Shown here piece by piece: positions 16,241-24,744 of a DNA stretch of 64,000 nt. This DNA is from an uncultured Tenacibaculum sp. (lineage in GTDB: Bacteria > Bacteroidota > Bacteroidia > Flavobacteriales > Flavobacteriaceae). The notes below the pieces were generated by a model, which saw only the letters and a program-made list of their open reading frames with translations, did not search any database and was not told the origin of the DNA. The number at the start of each line of letters is the position of its first letter. The first letter of the stretch is position 1. The stretch is from positions 806,001-870,000 of the forward strand of contig CANLMR010000001.1 in assembly GCA_947492185.1 (NCBI GenBank), given 5' to 3'. Both the position numbers and the translations under genes were made by a program.

Positions 16241-16585
16241 ATGAAAAAAATATTAATCGCATTTGCCTTTTTATCGGTATTGAATTTAAACGCTCAAAAA
16301 GAAAGTGCTAAAGCAGAAATAATAGACAATAGTATAACATCTTTAGTTTTTACTGTTGACTCTGTAGAGGAATTAGAAACTATTGATTGGAAAGATGTAA
16401 AAGATATTTTTAAAAATAACAATGAAAAAGATTCTATAAAATTAGGATATAGAGTTCGTTTTAATGAAACCAAGAAAAATGACCATGAATTCAAGCATAG
16501 TTTTGAGATAAAAGGCAAAGCTGGAGATATTGATGAATCAATAAAAATTGCAAAAAAAGTAATTAAAGTTATATCAAACCTTTAA
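16241..16585 (+). CDS. small secreted hypothetical protein
   Basis: A Sec signal peptide (MKKILIAFAFLSVLNLNAQ) precedes a mature part of about 95 residues that is charged and mixed alpha/beta. The frame also has an ATG at 16217, adding eight Lys/Asn-rich residues; the internal ATG is preferred because it leaves a 5' leader and a standard signal. It is first in a same-strand group with two GLPGLI genes and a TonB-receptor-like gene, divergent from the kinase-regulator pair, so it is likely a regulon member. No family recognised. Confidence 0.75.
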   Translation: MKKILIAFAFLSVLNLNAQKESAKAEIIDNSITSLVFTVDSVEELETIDWKDVKDIFKNNNEKDSIKLGYRVRFNETKKNDHEFKHSFEIKGKAGDIDESIKIAKKVIKVISNL

Positions 16586-16614
16586 AACAAAAAAATAAAC
16601 ATAACACCTAAAAA

Positions 16615-17460
16615 ATGAATATCATGAGAATTACATTATTTCTATCATTAGTATTGTTGTCCTTAATTTCAGGAGCACAAAACTTTCAAGGAAAAGCTAC
16701 TTATAAAACTCATAGAAATATGGATATTAAAATGAGTACGGATAGTAATGCGCCTAATAAAGCACTTCAGAAACAACTACAAGATCAAATTAGGAAAATG
16801 TCGCAAAAGACATTTACTCTGAATTTTAATAAGTCTGTATCTACGTATACTCAAAATAAAGAGCTAAAGCCAGAAACTCAAACTGGAGGAGTAAGCATTG
16901 TAATGATTGGTAATGGTGGAGGTAATGATGTGTTATATAAAGATGTTGTTAAAAAAGAGTATAAGAATAAGACAGAAATTAGTGGGAAAAACTTTTTAAT
17001 CGAAGATAAACTTGAGAGTGCACCATGGGAAATGACAGCTGAAACAAAAAAGATAGGAAAATATACTTGTTACAAAGCTACAAGATCAAGAGAGGAAGAA
17101 CGCATGAGTTTTACTATGACAGATGGAGAAAAGGAAGAAACTAAGAAAATGGTAACTGTAAAAACTGAAGCTTGGTATACTCCTGAAATTCCAGTGAGTA
17201 ATGGACCAGGAATGTTTTGGGGTTTACCAGGTCTAATTCTCGAAGTTCATGAAGGGAAACAAACTATTGTTTGTACAGAACTAGTTTTAAATCCTTCTGA
17301 AAAAGTAACTATAAAAAAACCTAAAAAAGGAAAGAAGGTTTCTCAAGAAAAATTTGATAAAATCATGAGAGAGAAAACTGAAGAAATGATGGAGCGTTTT
17401 AGGAATAATCGTAAGTCTAAAAAAGACGGTGAATCTATTAGTATAGAAATTCAAGGATAG
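16615..17460 (+). CDS. GLPGLI family secreted protein
   Basis: Named for the motif seen here as SNGPGMFWGLPGLILEV near residue 200. A signal peptide (MRITLFLSLVLLSLISGAQ) points to export. The C-terminal tail is strongly basic (KKPKKGKK, RNNRKSKK). The biochemical role of GLPGLI proteins is not established; they are frequent in Bacteroidota beside TonB-type receptors, as in this cluster. Start may be 16615 or the ATG at 16624. The paralogue follows after 77 bp. Confidence 0.9.
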   Translation: MNIMRITLFLSLVLLSLISGAQNFQGKATYKTHRNMDIKMSTDSNAPNKALQKQLQDQIRKMSQKTFTLNFNKSVSTYTQNKELKPETQTGGVSIVMIGNGGGNDVLYKDVVKKEYKNKTEISGKNFLIEDKLESAPWEMTAETKKIGKYTCYKATRSREEERMSFTMTDGEKEETKKMVTVKTEAWYTPEIPVSNGPGMFWGLPGLILEVHEGKQTIVCTELVLNPSEKVTIKKPKKGKKVSQEKFDKIMREKTEEMMERFRNNRKSKKDGESISIEIQG

Positions 17461-17537
17461 TGATTAAACCTTTAGCTTTTTTTTAAGTCTAAGAAAAGAT
17501 AACTAACATTATCTTTAACAAAATTAAGCTAATCAAT

Positions 17538-18404
17538 ATGAAATCATTTGTAACCTATTTGTTTATTTTCTTTACAGTAACCTGTTTTGCTCAGAAAGAT
17601 TTTTACGGGAAAGCAGTTTACCAATCTAAAACTTCATTCGACTTAGAACAGTGGAATAACCGAGAAATGTCGGAGCAACAAAAGAAAAGAATTATGGAGC
17701 GTATGAAGAATATGCTTGAAAAAACATATGTTCTTCAATTTAATAAAAGTGCTTCAGTATATAAAGAAGAAGAAAAATTAGATGCGCCAGGTAGAGGAGG
17801 TGGATTTAGATTTGGAGGTTTTTCAGCTGAATTACAGTATAAAAGTATTACAGAGAAAAAGTTTTTAGAAGAACGAGAGTTTTTTGGAAAGAAGTTTTTG
17901 ATAGAAGATAATTCTGAAATGCCGCAATGGGAAATGACTGGAGAAACTAAACAAATAGGAAACTATTTATGTTATAAGGCAACGATGTTAAAGAAAACAG
18001 ATGAGTTCGATTGGCAAAATATGCGAAGAAGAGGTCGTGGTAGAGGTAGAGATAGAGGAAAAGGAGAAAAGAAACAGGATACGGCTAATGTGAAAAAAGT
18101 AACTGATGAGATTGAAATACCAAAAGAAGTTTTTGTGACAGCATGGTATACTCCTCAGATTCCAGTAAGTAACGGGCCAGGAGAATATTGGGGATTACCA
18201 GGGCTTATTTTAGAAATAAATTCAGGAAAAACTACTGTTTTATGTACGCAAATTGTACTTAACCCAAAAGAAAGAATAGAAATTGAAGCTCCAACTAAAG
18301 GCGACAAAGTAACCAGAAAAGAATACAATAAAATTGTAAAGAAAAAAATGGAAGAAATGCGTGAAATGTGGAGAGGAAGAAGAGGACGAAATTCTAGACG
18401 TTAG
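17538..18404 (+). CDS. GLPGLI family secreted protein, Arg/Gly-rich
   Basis: Paralogue of the preceding gene: same signal-peptide design (cleavage after CFAQ), the same PQWEMTGETKQIGNYLCYKA block and the SNGPGEYWGLPGLILEI motif. It differs by Arg/Gly-rich insertions (GRGGGFRFGGF near 85, RRRGRGRGRDRGKG near 160, and RGRRGRNSRR at the C-terminus), which make the mature protein very basic. It ends 18 bp before the TonB-receptor-like gene, so the two are almost certainly co-transcribed. Function unknown. Confidence 0.9.
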   Translation: MKSFVTYLFIFFTVTCFAQKDFYGKAVYQSKTSFDLEQWNNREMSEQQKKRIMERMKNMLEKTYVLQFNKSASVYKEEEKLDAPGRGGGFRFGGFSAELQYKSITEKKFLEEREFFGKKFLIEDNSEMPQWEMTGETKQIGNYLCYKATMLKKTDEFDWQNMRRRGRGRGRDRGKGEKKQDTANVKKVTDEIEIPKEVFVTAWYTPQIPVSNGPGEYWGLPGLILEINSGKTTVLCTQIVLNPKERIEIEAPTKGDKVTRKEYNKIVKKKMEEMREMWRGRRGRNSRR

Positions 18405-18422
18405 ATAACCAAAATTTTAATA

Positions 18423-21149
18423 ATGAAACAAATATTATTCTGGGCAATTATTTTAATTGCTAGCCATACTAGTGCCCAAATTAAACTATCAGGTGTTGTA
18501 AAAGATGATAGTGGGAACAAATTAGAAATGGCAAATATGATTGCAATTAACCAGCAAACTAAAAAAATTGACTCTTATGGATTTACTGATTCTTTTGGTA
18601 ATTATAAGTTAAACCTAAATAAAAATTCCAATTATATAATTAAAGCTAGTTATGTAGGAATGAAAACTGGAGAAATTCAAATTACAACTAAAGAAATTAA
18701 CATAACAAAAGATATCGTTTTAATATTTGATAATGCGTTAGATGAAGTTGAAATTGTTTCTAAAATGCCAGTAACAGTAAAAGGAGATACAATTATATAT
18801 AACGCAGATTCTTTTAAAAGCGGAACAGAAAAGAAACTTGGAGATGTATTAAAGAAACTACCTGGAGTTGAAGTAAATGATGAAGGTGAAATTCAAGTTG
18901 AAGGAAAAACTGTGAGTAAGGTAATGGTTGAAGGTAAAGATTTTTTCGATGGTGATTCTAAGTTAGCTACAAAGAATATTCCTGCTGATGCAATTGATAA
19001 AGTACAAGTGTTAAAAAATCACAGTGAAGTTCGTCAAATGAGTAGTGTAACCGACAATGAAGATAATATTGTTATTAATTTAAAGCTTAAAGAAGGAAAG
19101 AAAAACTTTTGGTTTGGAGAAGTTTCAGCAGGTATTGGAATGGCGACTGATGATACTAGATATATCGTTCATCCAAAACTATTTTATTACAGTCCTAAAT
19201 ATAGTTTGAATCTTATTACCGATTTCAATAACATTGGTGAAGTTCCATTTACGCGTCGTGATTACTTTAAGTTTACAGGAGGATTCCGTGGAGGTGGAGG
19301 AAGAGGTACAGGATTTAATGTTGCATCTTCAGATATAGGGTTTCTTACACTAAGAAATAACAGAGCAAAAGAAATTGAATCTCGTTTTGGAGCATTAAAC
19401 TTTAGCTATTCTCCTAAGAAAAATTGGGATTTAAGTGGATTTGCTATTTATTCTGGTTCTGATACCGATTTAGAAGAAAATACAGTTCGAAATTATTTGA
19501 ATCCAGATGAGAATAATCCGCAATCTATAGCAACTGAGACAACACAAAGTATAACAAATCAACAAAGTGATTTAGGTTTGATTAAATTGAGTTCAAGTTA
19601 TAAGGCTAATGCAGACAATCAATTCGATTATGATGTATTTGCTAAGATTTCTGATCAAAGTGAAACTCAACTATTAACTTCTAATCGAACAACAATTGAT
19701 GGAACATTTACTTCAATACCAATTAATCAATTAACAACTCAAAACCCATATTCTATAAGTCAGAATTTGAATTATTATTATACGTTAAATGATAATAACA
19801 TCTTTGCTTTTGAAGCTCAACATTTATGGCAAAATGAAGATCCATTTTATAATGCTCAATTAGCTCAATTATCATTTTTTAATCAGTTAGGATTAACAAA
19901 CCAATCGTTGTTTGATGTATCTCAGAACAAAAGAGTAAAAACAAATAAACTAGATGCAAAGTTGGATTACTTCTATGTAATTAATTCTAAAAGTAATTTG
20001 AATGTTACATTAGGAACAACAGTAAGTAACCAACAGTTTAATTCTGATGTTTTCCAAGTGTTAGATAGTGGAGATCAAACGAATATTAATAATCCAAATG
20101 CGATTAATGATGTAGAATATACTTTTGATGATTATTATGCGGGGTTACATTATAAGTTTATTACTGGGATATTCACATTTAATCAAGGTGTTACAGCACA
20201 TAAATATGCAGCGGTGAATACACAATTAGGAAGTGTTTTTGATAATAGTTTTACAAAAATTCTTCCAGATGCATCTATAAAAGTAGCGCTGAAAAAATCA
20301 GAAACATTGCGACTAAACTATAGTCAACAAGTAAGTTTTACTGATATTAATAGAGTGGCTGAAGGGTTTGTGTTTAATAACTATAACCGACTATATAGCG
20401 GTAATAGAGCGTTGGAAAGTTCGCTATCACACAATGTAAATTTGAGCTACTTTAGTTTTAACATGTTTAACTACACAAATGTTTTCGCAAGTGTAAATTA
20501 TAGTAAACTAATTGATGCTGTTAAGGGAGCGACTGTGTTTAGTGGAGTAGATCAAGTATCGAGTTCTATTAATTCTGCTTTTCCAGATGAAACAATTTCT
20601 GCGAATGCAAACTTCCAAAAAAGCTATAGAAAGTTTAAAGTTACATTAGGAGGGAATGTTGCTTACTCAGTTTCTAACAACTTGTTCTTTTCAGGGCAAA
20701 CAGGTAAGAATGAAAATAGAGAGTCTAATTCATTAACGCAATCATATAGAACAAGGTTTAGCACAAACTTTAGAGAGTTTCCAAACTTTGATGTGGGATA
20801 TAATTTAAGTATAAATAAATACGATCAAGGTGGGATTGTGAATACATTTACAACACATAGTCCGTTTATTAACTTCGATACATTTATTACAGATGATTTA
20901 GTTTTCAATACAAGTTATACTTATAATAACTTTAGAAACCAATCAACTACATTGAATGACTATAGTTTTTGGGATGCAGATTTAACGTATCAAAAAGGAG
21001 ATAGTAAATGGGAATATAAAATAAAAGCGACTAACTTGTTAAATACAAAGTCTTTAAATCAAGATGACTCGAATACGATTTTTAATAGTTCTTCGATTTA
21101 CATTGTACAACCACGTTTTGTAACATTTAATGTTACGTATAATTTATAA
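18423..21149 (+). CDS. TonB-dependent-receptor-like outer-membrane barrel with carboxypeptidase-regulatory domain
   Basis: Order: signal peptide (ends SHTSAQ), carboxypeptidase-D regulatory-like beta domain (LSGVVKDDSGNKLEMANM, about 20-110), plug-like segment (LGDVLKKLPGVEVNDEGE ... VMVEGKDFF, about 115-220), then a long barrel of aromatic-ended strands up to FNVTYNL. It resembles the outer-membrane beta-barrel branch of TonB receptors found with GLPGLI proteins. A Gly/Arg-rich loop (GGFRGGGGRGTGF) near 290 mirrors the Arg/Gly-rich inserts in the neighbouring GLPGLI protein. Ligand unknown. Last gene of the cluster, followed by a strong terminator. Confidence 0.9.
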   Translation: MKQILFWAIILIASHTSAQIKLSGVVKDDSGNKLEMANMIAINQQTKKIDSYGFTDSFGNYKLNLNKNSNYIIKASYVGMKTGEIQITTKEINITKDIVLIFDNALDEVEIVSKMPVTVKGDTIIYNADSFKSGTEKKLGDVLKKLPGVEVNDEGEIQVEGKTVSKVMVEGKDFFDGDSKLATKNIPADAIDKVQVLKNHSEVRQMSSVTDNEDNIVINLKLKEGKKNFWFGEVSAGIGMATDDTRYIVHPKLFYYSPKYSLNLITDFNNIGEVPFTRRDYFKFTGGFRGGGGRGTGFNVASSDIGFLTLRNNRAKEIESRFGALNFSYSPKKNWDLSGFAIYSGSDTDLEENTVRNYLNPDENNPQSIATETTQSITNQQSDLGLIKLSSSYKANADNQFDYDVFAKISDQSETQLLTSNRTTIDGTFTSIPINQLTTQNPYSISQNLNYYYTLNDNNIFAFEAQHLWQNEDPFYNAQLAQLSFFNQLGLTNQSLFDVSQNKRVKTNKLDAKLDYFYVINSKSNLNVTLGTTVSNQQFNSDVFQVLDSGDQTNINNPNAINDVEYTFDDYYAGLHYKFITGIFTFNQGVTAHKYAAVNTQLGSVFDNSFTKILPDASIKVALKKSETLRLNYSQQVSFTDINRVAEGFVFNNYNRLYSGNRALESSLSHNVNLSYFSFNMFNYTNVFASVNYSKLIDAVKGATVFSGVDQVSSSINSAFPDETISANANFQKSYRKFKVTLGGNVAYSVSNNLFFSGQTGKNENRESNSLTQSYRTRFSTNFREFPNFDVGYNLSINKYDQGGIVNTFTTHSPFINFDTFITDDLVFNTSYTYNNFRNQSTTLNDYSFWDADLTYQKGDSKWEYKIKATNLLNTKSLNQDDSNTIFNSSSIYIVQPRFVTFNVTYNL

Positions 21150-21168
21150 TTAGTTTTTGGGATTAATC

Positions 21169-21199
21169 AAAAAAGGCGAGTTTATTAACTCGCCTTTTT
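21169..21199 (+). terminator. terminator of the GLPGLI/barrel operon
   Basis: GGCGAGTT (21175-21182), TATT loop, AACTCGCC (21187-21194), then T5; flanking A run also permits use from the opposite strand by the first metalloprotease gene. Confidence 0.9.
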
Positions 21200-21227
21200 A
21201 TTTTATGTGTTACTAAAGAACCTTAAT

Positions 21228-24200
21228 TTATTTTACAATTAGTTTTTTAGTAGTACGTTTATTTCCATTTTGTACTTGTAACAAATACAATCCAGCATTA
21301 ATTCCTTCAAGGTTTAATTCTTCAGAGAAAGTGTTAGCTGTATTTTTAAACTCTCTTTCTTCAACTAATCTTCCTCTAATATCGAATAATCTAACTCCAA
21401 CGCTTTCTGTATTAATAACTTCAAAGGTTATATTGAAATTACCATTTGATGGATTTGGATAAACATTAAAATTAGTAAAATCAAAATTATCAACAGAGGC
21501 AGTTGTATTAATTACATTTACCGAATAATCTTCTGTTTCACCCCATTCTGAAGCATGATCAGTATCACAAGCTCCATCTGTAAGGATAAAGTTGGTACCA
21601 TCAAAATATTGAGCAATCACTCTCATTCTGGTAGTTCCGTTAACAGCATCTGTAGGAACAGCAATATTGGCCGTTCTAGTACCAACAGCACCCGAAACAC
21701 TTCCTAAATCATATCTTTCAGTACTGACATCAAAATTAAAATCTTGATTCCAATCGATAAATACATAACAATGATCTTGGAAACCATCAGGATCAAAAGT
21801 TACACTTACTTGGTAGCTATCTCCAGCATTAACATCTGTAGAAATAGTAGCTGTATAATCTATATATCCATCTACGATATCATTCCCTGTTGTGTTATTA
21901 ATAGTATTAAACGTAACATTGGTGATATGATCGCCACCTCCAGCTTCGTCAGTAAATGTAGAAGCGCAATAAGAAGGGTTATTAGTTGTAAAGCTAAAAG
22001 CACTTGTGTAATTTCCTTCACCACAAGCATTCTTTCCACGAACTCTCCAGAAATATTGTGTTAAAGCACTTAGTGGGGGTGTAACTGTATACGCATTTGT
22101 AGCTGAATTAGCATTAAGGATTATATTGGTAAAAGCATTATCAGTTGCAATTTGAATGTCATATGATTCAGCTTCAGAAATACTTCCCCAAGATAAGTCA
22201 GGAACAATACTTACGTCAGTTGATCCATTTGTAGGAGCAGTAAGCGAGAAGTTAGAAAAACTACCATCAGATATTTCTAGTTCAGCATCAACTGATTGGT
22301 TGACTGAAGTTGAAGTTCCGTTTATAGTAATGTTATAGTTGTTTGCAGTTACACCATCTAGATTAGAAACTGTCATTTTAACAGTTCCATTACTAGTAAT
22401 AGTAGTAGGGTTAAAAGTAACAGTTGATCCAGAAGGCGTATTAGCAGCATTAAAAGAAATTGTTTCATTAAAACCATTAACAAACTCAACATTTAAATCA
22501 TATTCAGCAGTTGCTCCACCTGAATTACAAACAATTTGTTTCGAGGTAGTATTTGTTAGTACAAAAGTAGGAACAGTAGAAACAATTGAAAAATTAGTAC
22601 TATTCATATTATAGAAAATGTTGTCAACAGCTTCAACGATAATTCTTGCAGTGCTTGTTACATTGTTTGGAACTGTGATGTTATGCGTTCCATCATTTGG
22701 TGTACTATTTGCTAGAATGATAGGGAAAGTTGTTCCGCCATCAGTAGAAAGTAAAATTCGTACATTTTGACAATTGATTGGAGCTTGATCTGTAGTTGAT
22801 TTATTCCAAGTAATAGTTTGGGTAGTACCTACATTCCAAGTAACCGTAGTGTTCTGTGAAGTTACAGTGAAAGGATCAGCATCAGTAACTGTAATCTTAA
22901 CATCATCTCTATCAGCAGCTCCTCCGCCAGCATTGTTATCTCTTACTAATAATGCAAAATTCATTTCTCTTGCTACAGTTGGAATTACTTCCCAAGTTGT
23001 TGAAAGTGATCCATTTTTAACTGTCCTTATTGCCGGTAAATATCTATTTGGAGAGGTAGAAGGATCTAAAGATCTAAACAATGGGCCACCAGTATTTCCT
23101 GAAACCGGAGGCATAGTTGCAATCTCAGTATCCATTTGTTCCCAACAATATGTTAAGCTACCTGTTCCATCAGTATCAGTGGCATTTCCTCTTAATACCA
23201 AAGGTGTTCCTTTTGGTACACTTACATCTTCTCCGGCATTAGCAACTGGAGAAGAATTACTTGTTGAAGTAGTAGTGGCACAAGAAGTTGTTTGAATGTA
23301 ATTCCACATACTTGTGATGCTAATAGTATGAAAATAGTCATCACTATTGTTTTGAACGTCTGTAGGACAGATTCCTGCATAAGCCATAATTGTAGATCCG
23401 CTACCAGGTTCAACAGCATTATTATCAGATCTATTCCCTCCACAAGAATTGTTAAATGTATGTGGTGCTCCAAATTGATGTCCAATTTCATGAGCTACAA
23501 AATCAACATCATATGGGTCATTAATAGGAGTGCCAGTTCCGGTAACACCTCTTCCTTTTTGACCATTAGTGCAAACGACTCCTAAACCTGCTAAACCACC
23601 TGCTCCTGTACTAAAAGTATGTCCTATGTCGTAATTAGCAGCTCCTATAACAGCATCACATCTAGATTGACTTTCATTAATTAATGTTCCAGCAGTTGCA
23701 TTAGTAAAATTATCCGTTATTGCATTCAAAAAGATCAAAGGGTTCTCTCCACCAACTAACACGATATTCATTTGAACAGCCAAGTCAATTTCATAAATAC
23801 CATTTACTCTGGTCATAGTTGTGTTCATTGCAGATAATACTGCGGCTCTTTGTTGTACGTCAGTCCCAGTAGAAACTCCTTGTTGATTAATATGAAATTG
23901 GGCATATTCACCCGTACAAGCTAATGCTAAACGATATGTTCTTAACTGTCCATCATCAGCAGTTCTTTTAGCGTTTTTAGTTCTTATTTCTTGTTTTACC
24001 TTGTTTTCATCAAAAAGACAATGATTTTGCTGATTTTGATTTTCAATATCAGATCTGTTGTAAGAAATATATGTCTTATTATCCTTGGTGTATGGATCTA
24101 CATAAAATGTTGGATGATTTCCTGAAAAAATAGTTATGTGTACACCATCAGTACCAATGGAGATTTTTCCAGTTTCAGTTTTATCATTAATTCCTTTTAT

Positions 24201-24518
24201 AGAGTATGATTTAATGAAACCATATTTAGGATGTAAAGGTTCAGTGAAGTTTGAACTTTCAAGAATAGTATACTTTTCTATATTACCATTATAACTTGGT
24301 AAGTTAACAGTTCTATTACCTCCTTTAGATTGGGTAGTAAGTTCATTTTTAAAGCTTTCTAAATCTAAATTATATATAGAATACTTTTTAGGTTGTGTTT
24401 TTCGAAGTGTTTTTTCAGCACGAAAAGCAAGATTCTTGGAATCCATTTTTTTCCATGAACTTTGTGCATTAGTAAGGGCTGCGCAAAAAAACACTAATAC
24501 AAGTGTAATTCTTTTCAT
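21228..24518 (-). CDS. T9SS-exported reprolysin-like metalloprotease with FN3 and GEVED domains
   Basis: Secreted zinc protease of 1096 residues. Signal peptide (ends LTNAQ), propeptide (about 20-185), then the catalytic domain with HEIGHQFGAPH at 343-353 (HExxHxxGxxH) and a Met-turn GSTIMAYAGIC. Downstream are a PKD/Ig-like region, an FN3-like module (residues near 790-860), a GEVED-type domain with WGETEDYSV near 1000, and the type A T9SS sorting domain (VYPNPSNGNFNITF ... GLYLLQVQNGNKRTTKKLIVK in pieces). It is the largest of three tandem paralogues and the only one with the FN3 and GEVED modules. Substrate unknown. Confidence 0.93.
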   Translation of the reverse strand: MKRITLVLVFFCAALTNAQSSWKKMDSKNLAFRAEKTLRKTQPKKYSIYNLDLESFKNELTTQSKGGNRTVNLPSYNGNIEKYTILESSNFTEPLHPKYGFIKSYSIKGINDKTETGKISIGTDGVHITIFSGNHPTFYVDPYTKDNKTYISYNRSDIENQNQQNHCLFDENKVKQEIRTKNAKRTADDGQLRTYRLALACTGEYAQFHINQQGVSTGTDVQQRAAVLSAMNTTMTRVNGIYEIDLAVQMNIVLVGGENPLIFLNAITDNFTNATAGTLINESQSRCDAVIGAANYDIGHTFSTGAGGLAGLGVVCTNGQKGRGVTGTGTPINDPYDVDFVAHEIGHQFGAPHTFNNSCGGNRSDNNAVEPGSGSTIMAYAGICPTDVQNNSDDYFHTISITSMWNYIQTTSCATTTSTSNSSPVANAGEDVSVPKGTPLVLRGNATDTDGTGSLTYCWEQMDTEIATMPPVSGNTGGPLFRSLDPSTSPNRYLPAIRTVKNGSLSTTWEVIPTVAREMNFALLVRDNNAGGGAADRDDVKITVTDADPFTVTSQNTTVTWNVGTTQTITWNKSTTDQAPINCQNVRILLSTDGGTTFPIILANSTPNDGTHNITVPNNVTSTARIIVEAVDNIFYNMNSTNFSIVSTVPTFVLTNTTSKQIVCNSGGATAEYDLNVEFVNGFNETISFNAANTPSGSTVTFNPTTITSNGTVKMTVSNLDGVTANNYNITINGTSTSVNQSVDAELEISDGSFSNFSLTAPTNGSTDVSIVPDLSWGSISEAESYDIQIATDNAFTNIILNANSATNAYTVTPPLSALTQYFWRVRGKNACGEGNYTSAFSFTTNNPSYCASTFTDEAGGGDHITNVTFNTINNTTGNDIVDGYIDYTATISTDVNAGDSYQVSVTFDPDGFQDHCYVFIDWNQDFNFDVSTERYDLGSVSGAVGTRTANIAVPTDAVNGTTRMRVIAQYFDGTNFILTDGACDTDHASEWGETEDYSVNVINTTASVDNFDFTNFNVYPNPSNGNFNITFEVINTESVGVRLFDIRGRLVEEREFKNTANTFSEELNLEGINAGLYLLQVQNGNKRTTKKLIVK

Positions 24519-24575
24519 TTGGGTTAAATGTTACTTAATTAAAATTAGTTTTTTATAAATTATATAATGTTATAT

Positions 24576-24648
24576 AATTAACGAATTTGTAAGGGATGTT
24601 AAAAATATGAATAAAAACGGCTTTTTAATAGGATTATTTATGAAAAAA
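24576..24648. repeat. duplicated lipB 5'-flank relic, copy 1
   Basis: This segment upstream of the first protease matches 27011-27081 closely and also the real lipB start region (29463-29527): it contains ATGAATAAAA followed by a CTTTTTAATAGGATTATTT stretch comparable to the first codons of lipB. It has no usable reading frame. Interpreted as a remnant carried along by tandem duplication. Confidence 0.6.
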
Positions 24649-24690
24649 CTCCAAATTCTATCATAAATTTAAAAGATAATTATAATTTAT

Positions 24691-24726
24691 AAAAAAAGCA
24701 GACTTAATTAAGAGTCTGCTTTTTTA
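24691..24726 (-). terminator. terminator of the second metalloprotease gene
   Basis: AGCAGACT (24697-24704) and AGTCTGCT (24713-24720) with flanking A and T runs, directly after the stop of the gene that ends at 24745 (minus strand). Confidence 0.88.
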
Positions 24727-24744
24727 TTAATTTTATAAGAAAAC

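Noticed and set aside
22339..23585. Plus-strand frames opposite the metalloprotease genes
   Set aside because: Shadow frames with compositions mirroring the antisense of Ser/Thr-rich beta domains; no homology or promoter signs.
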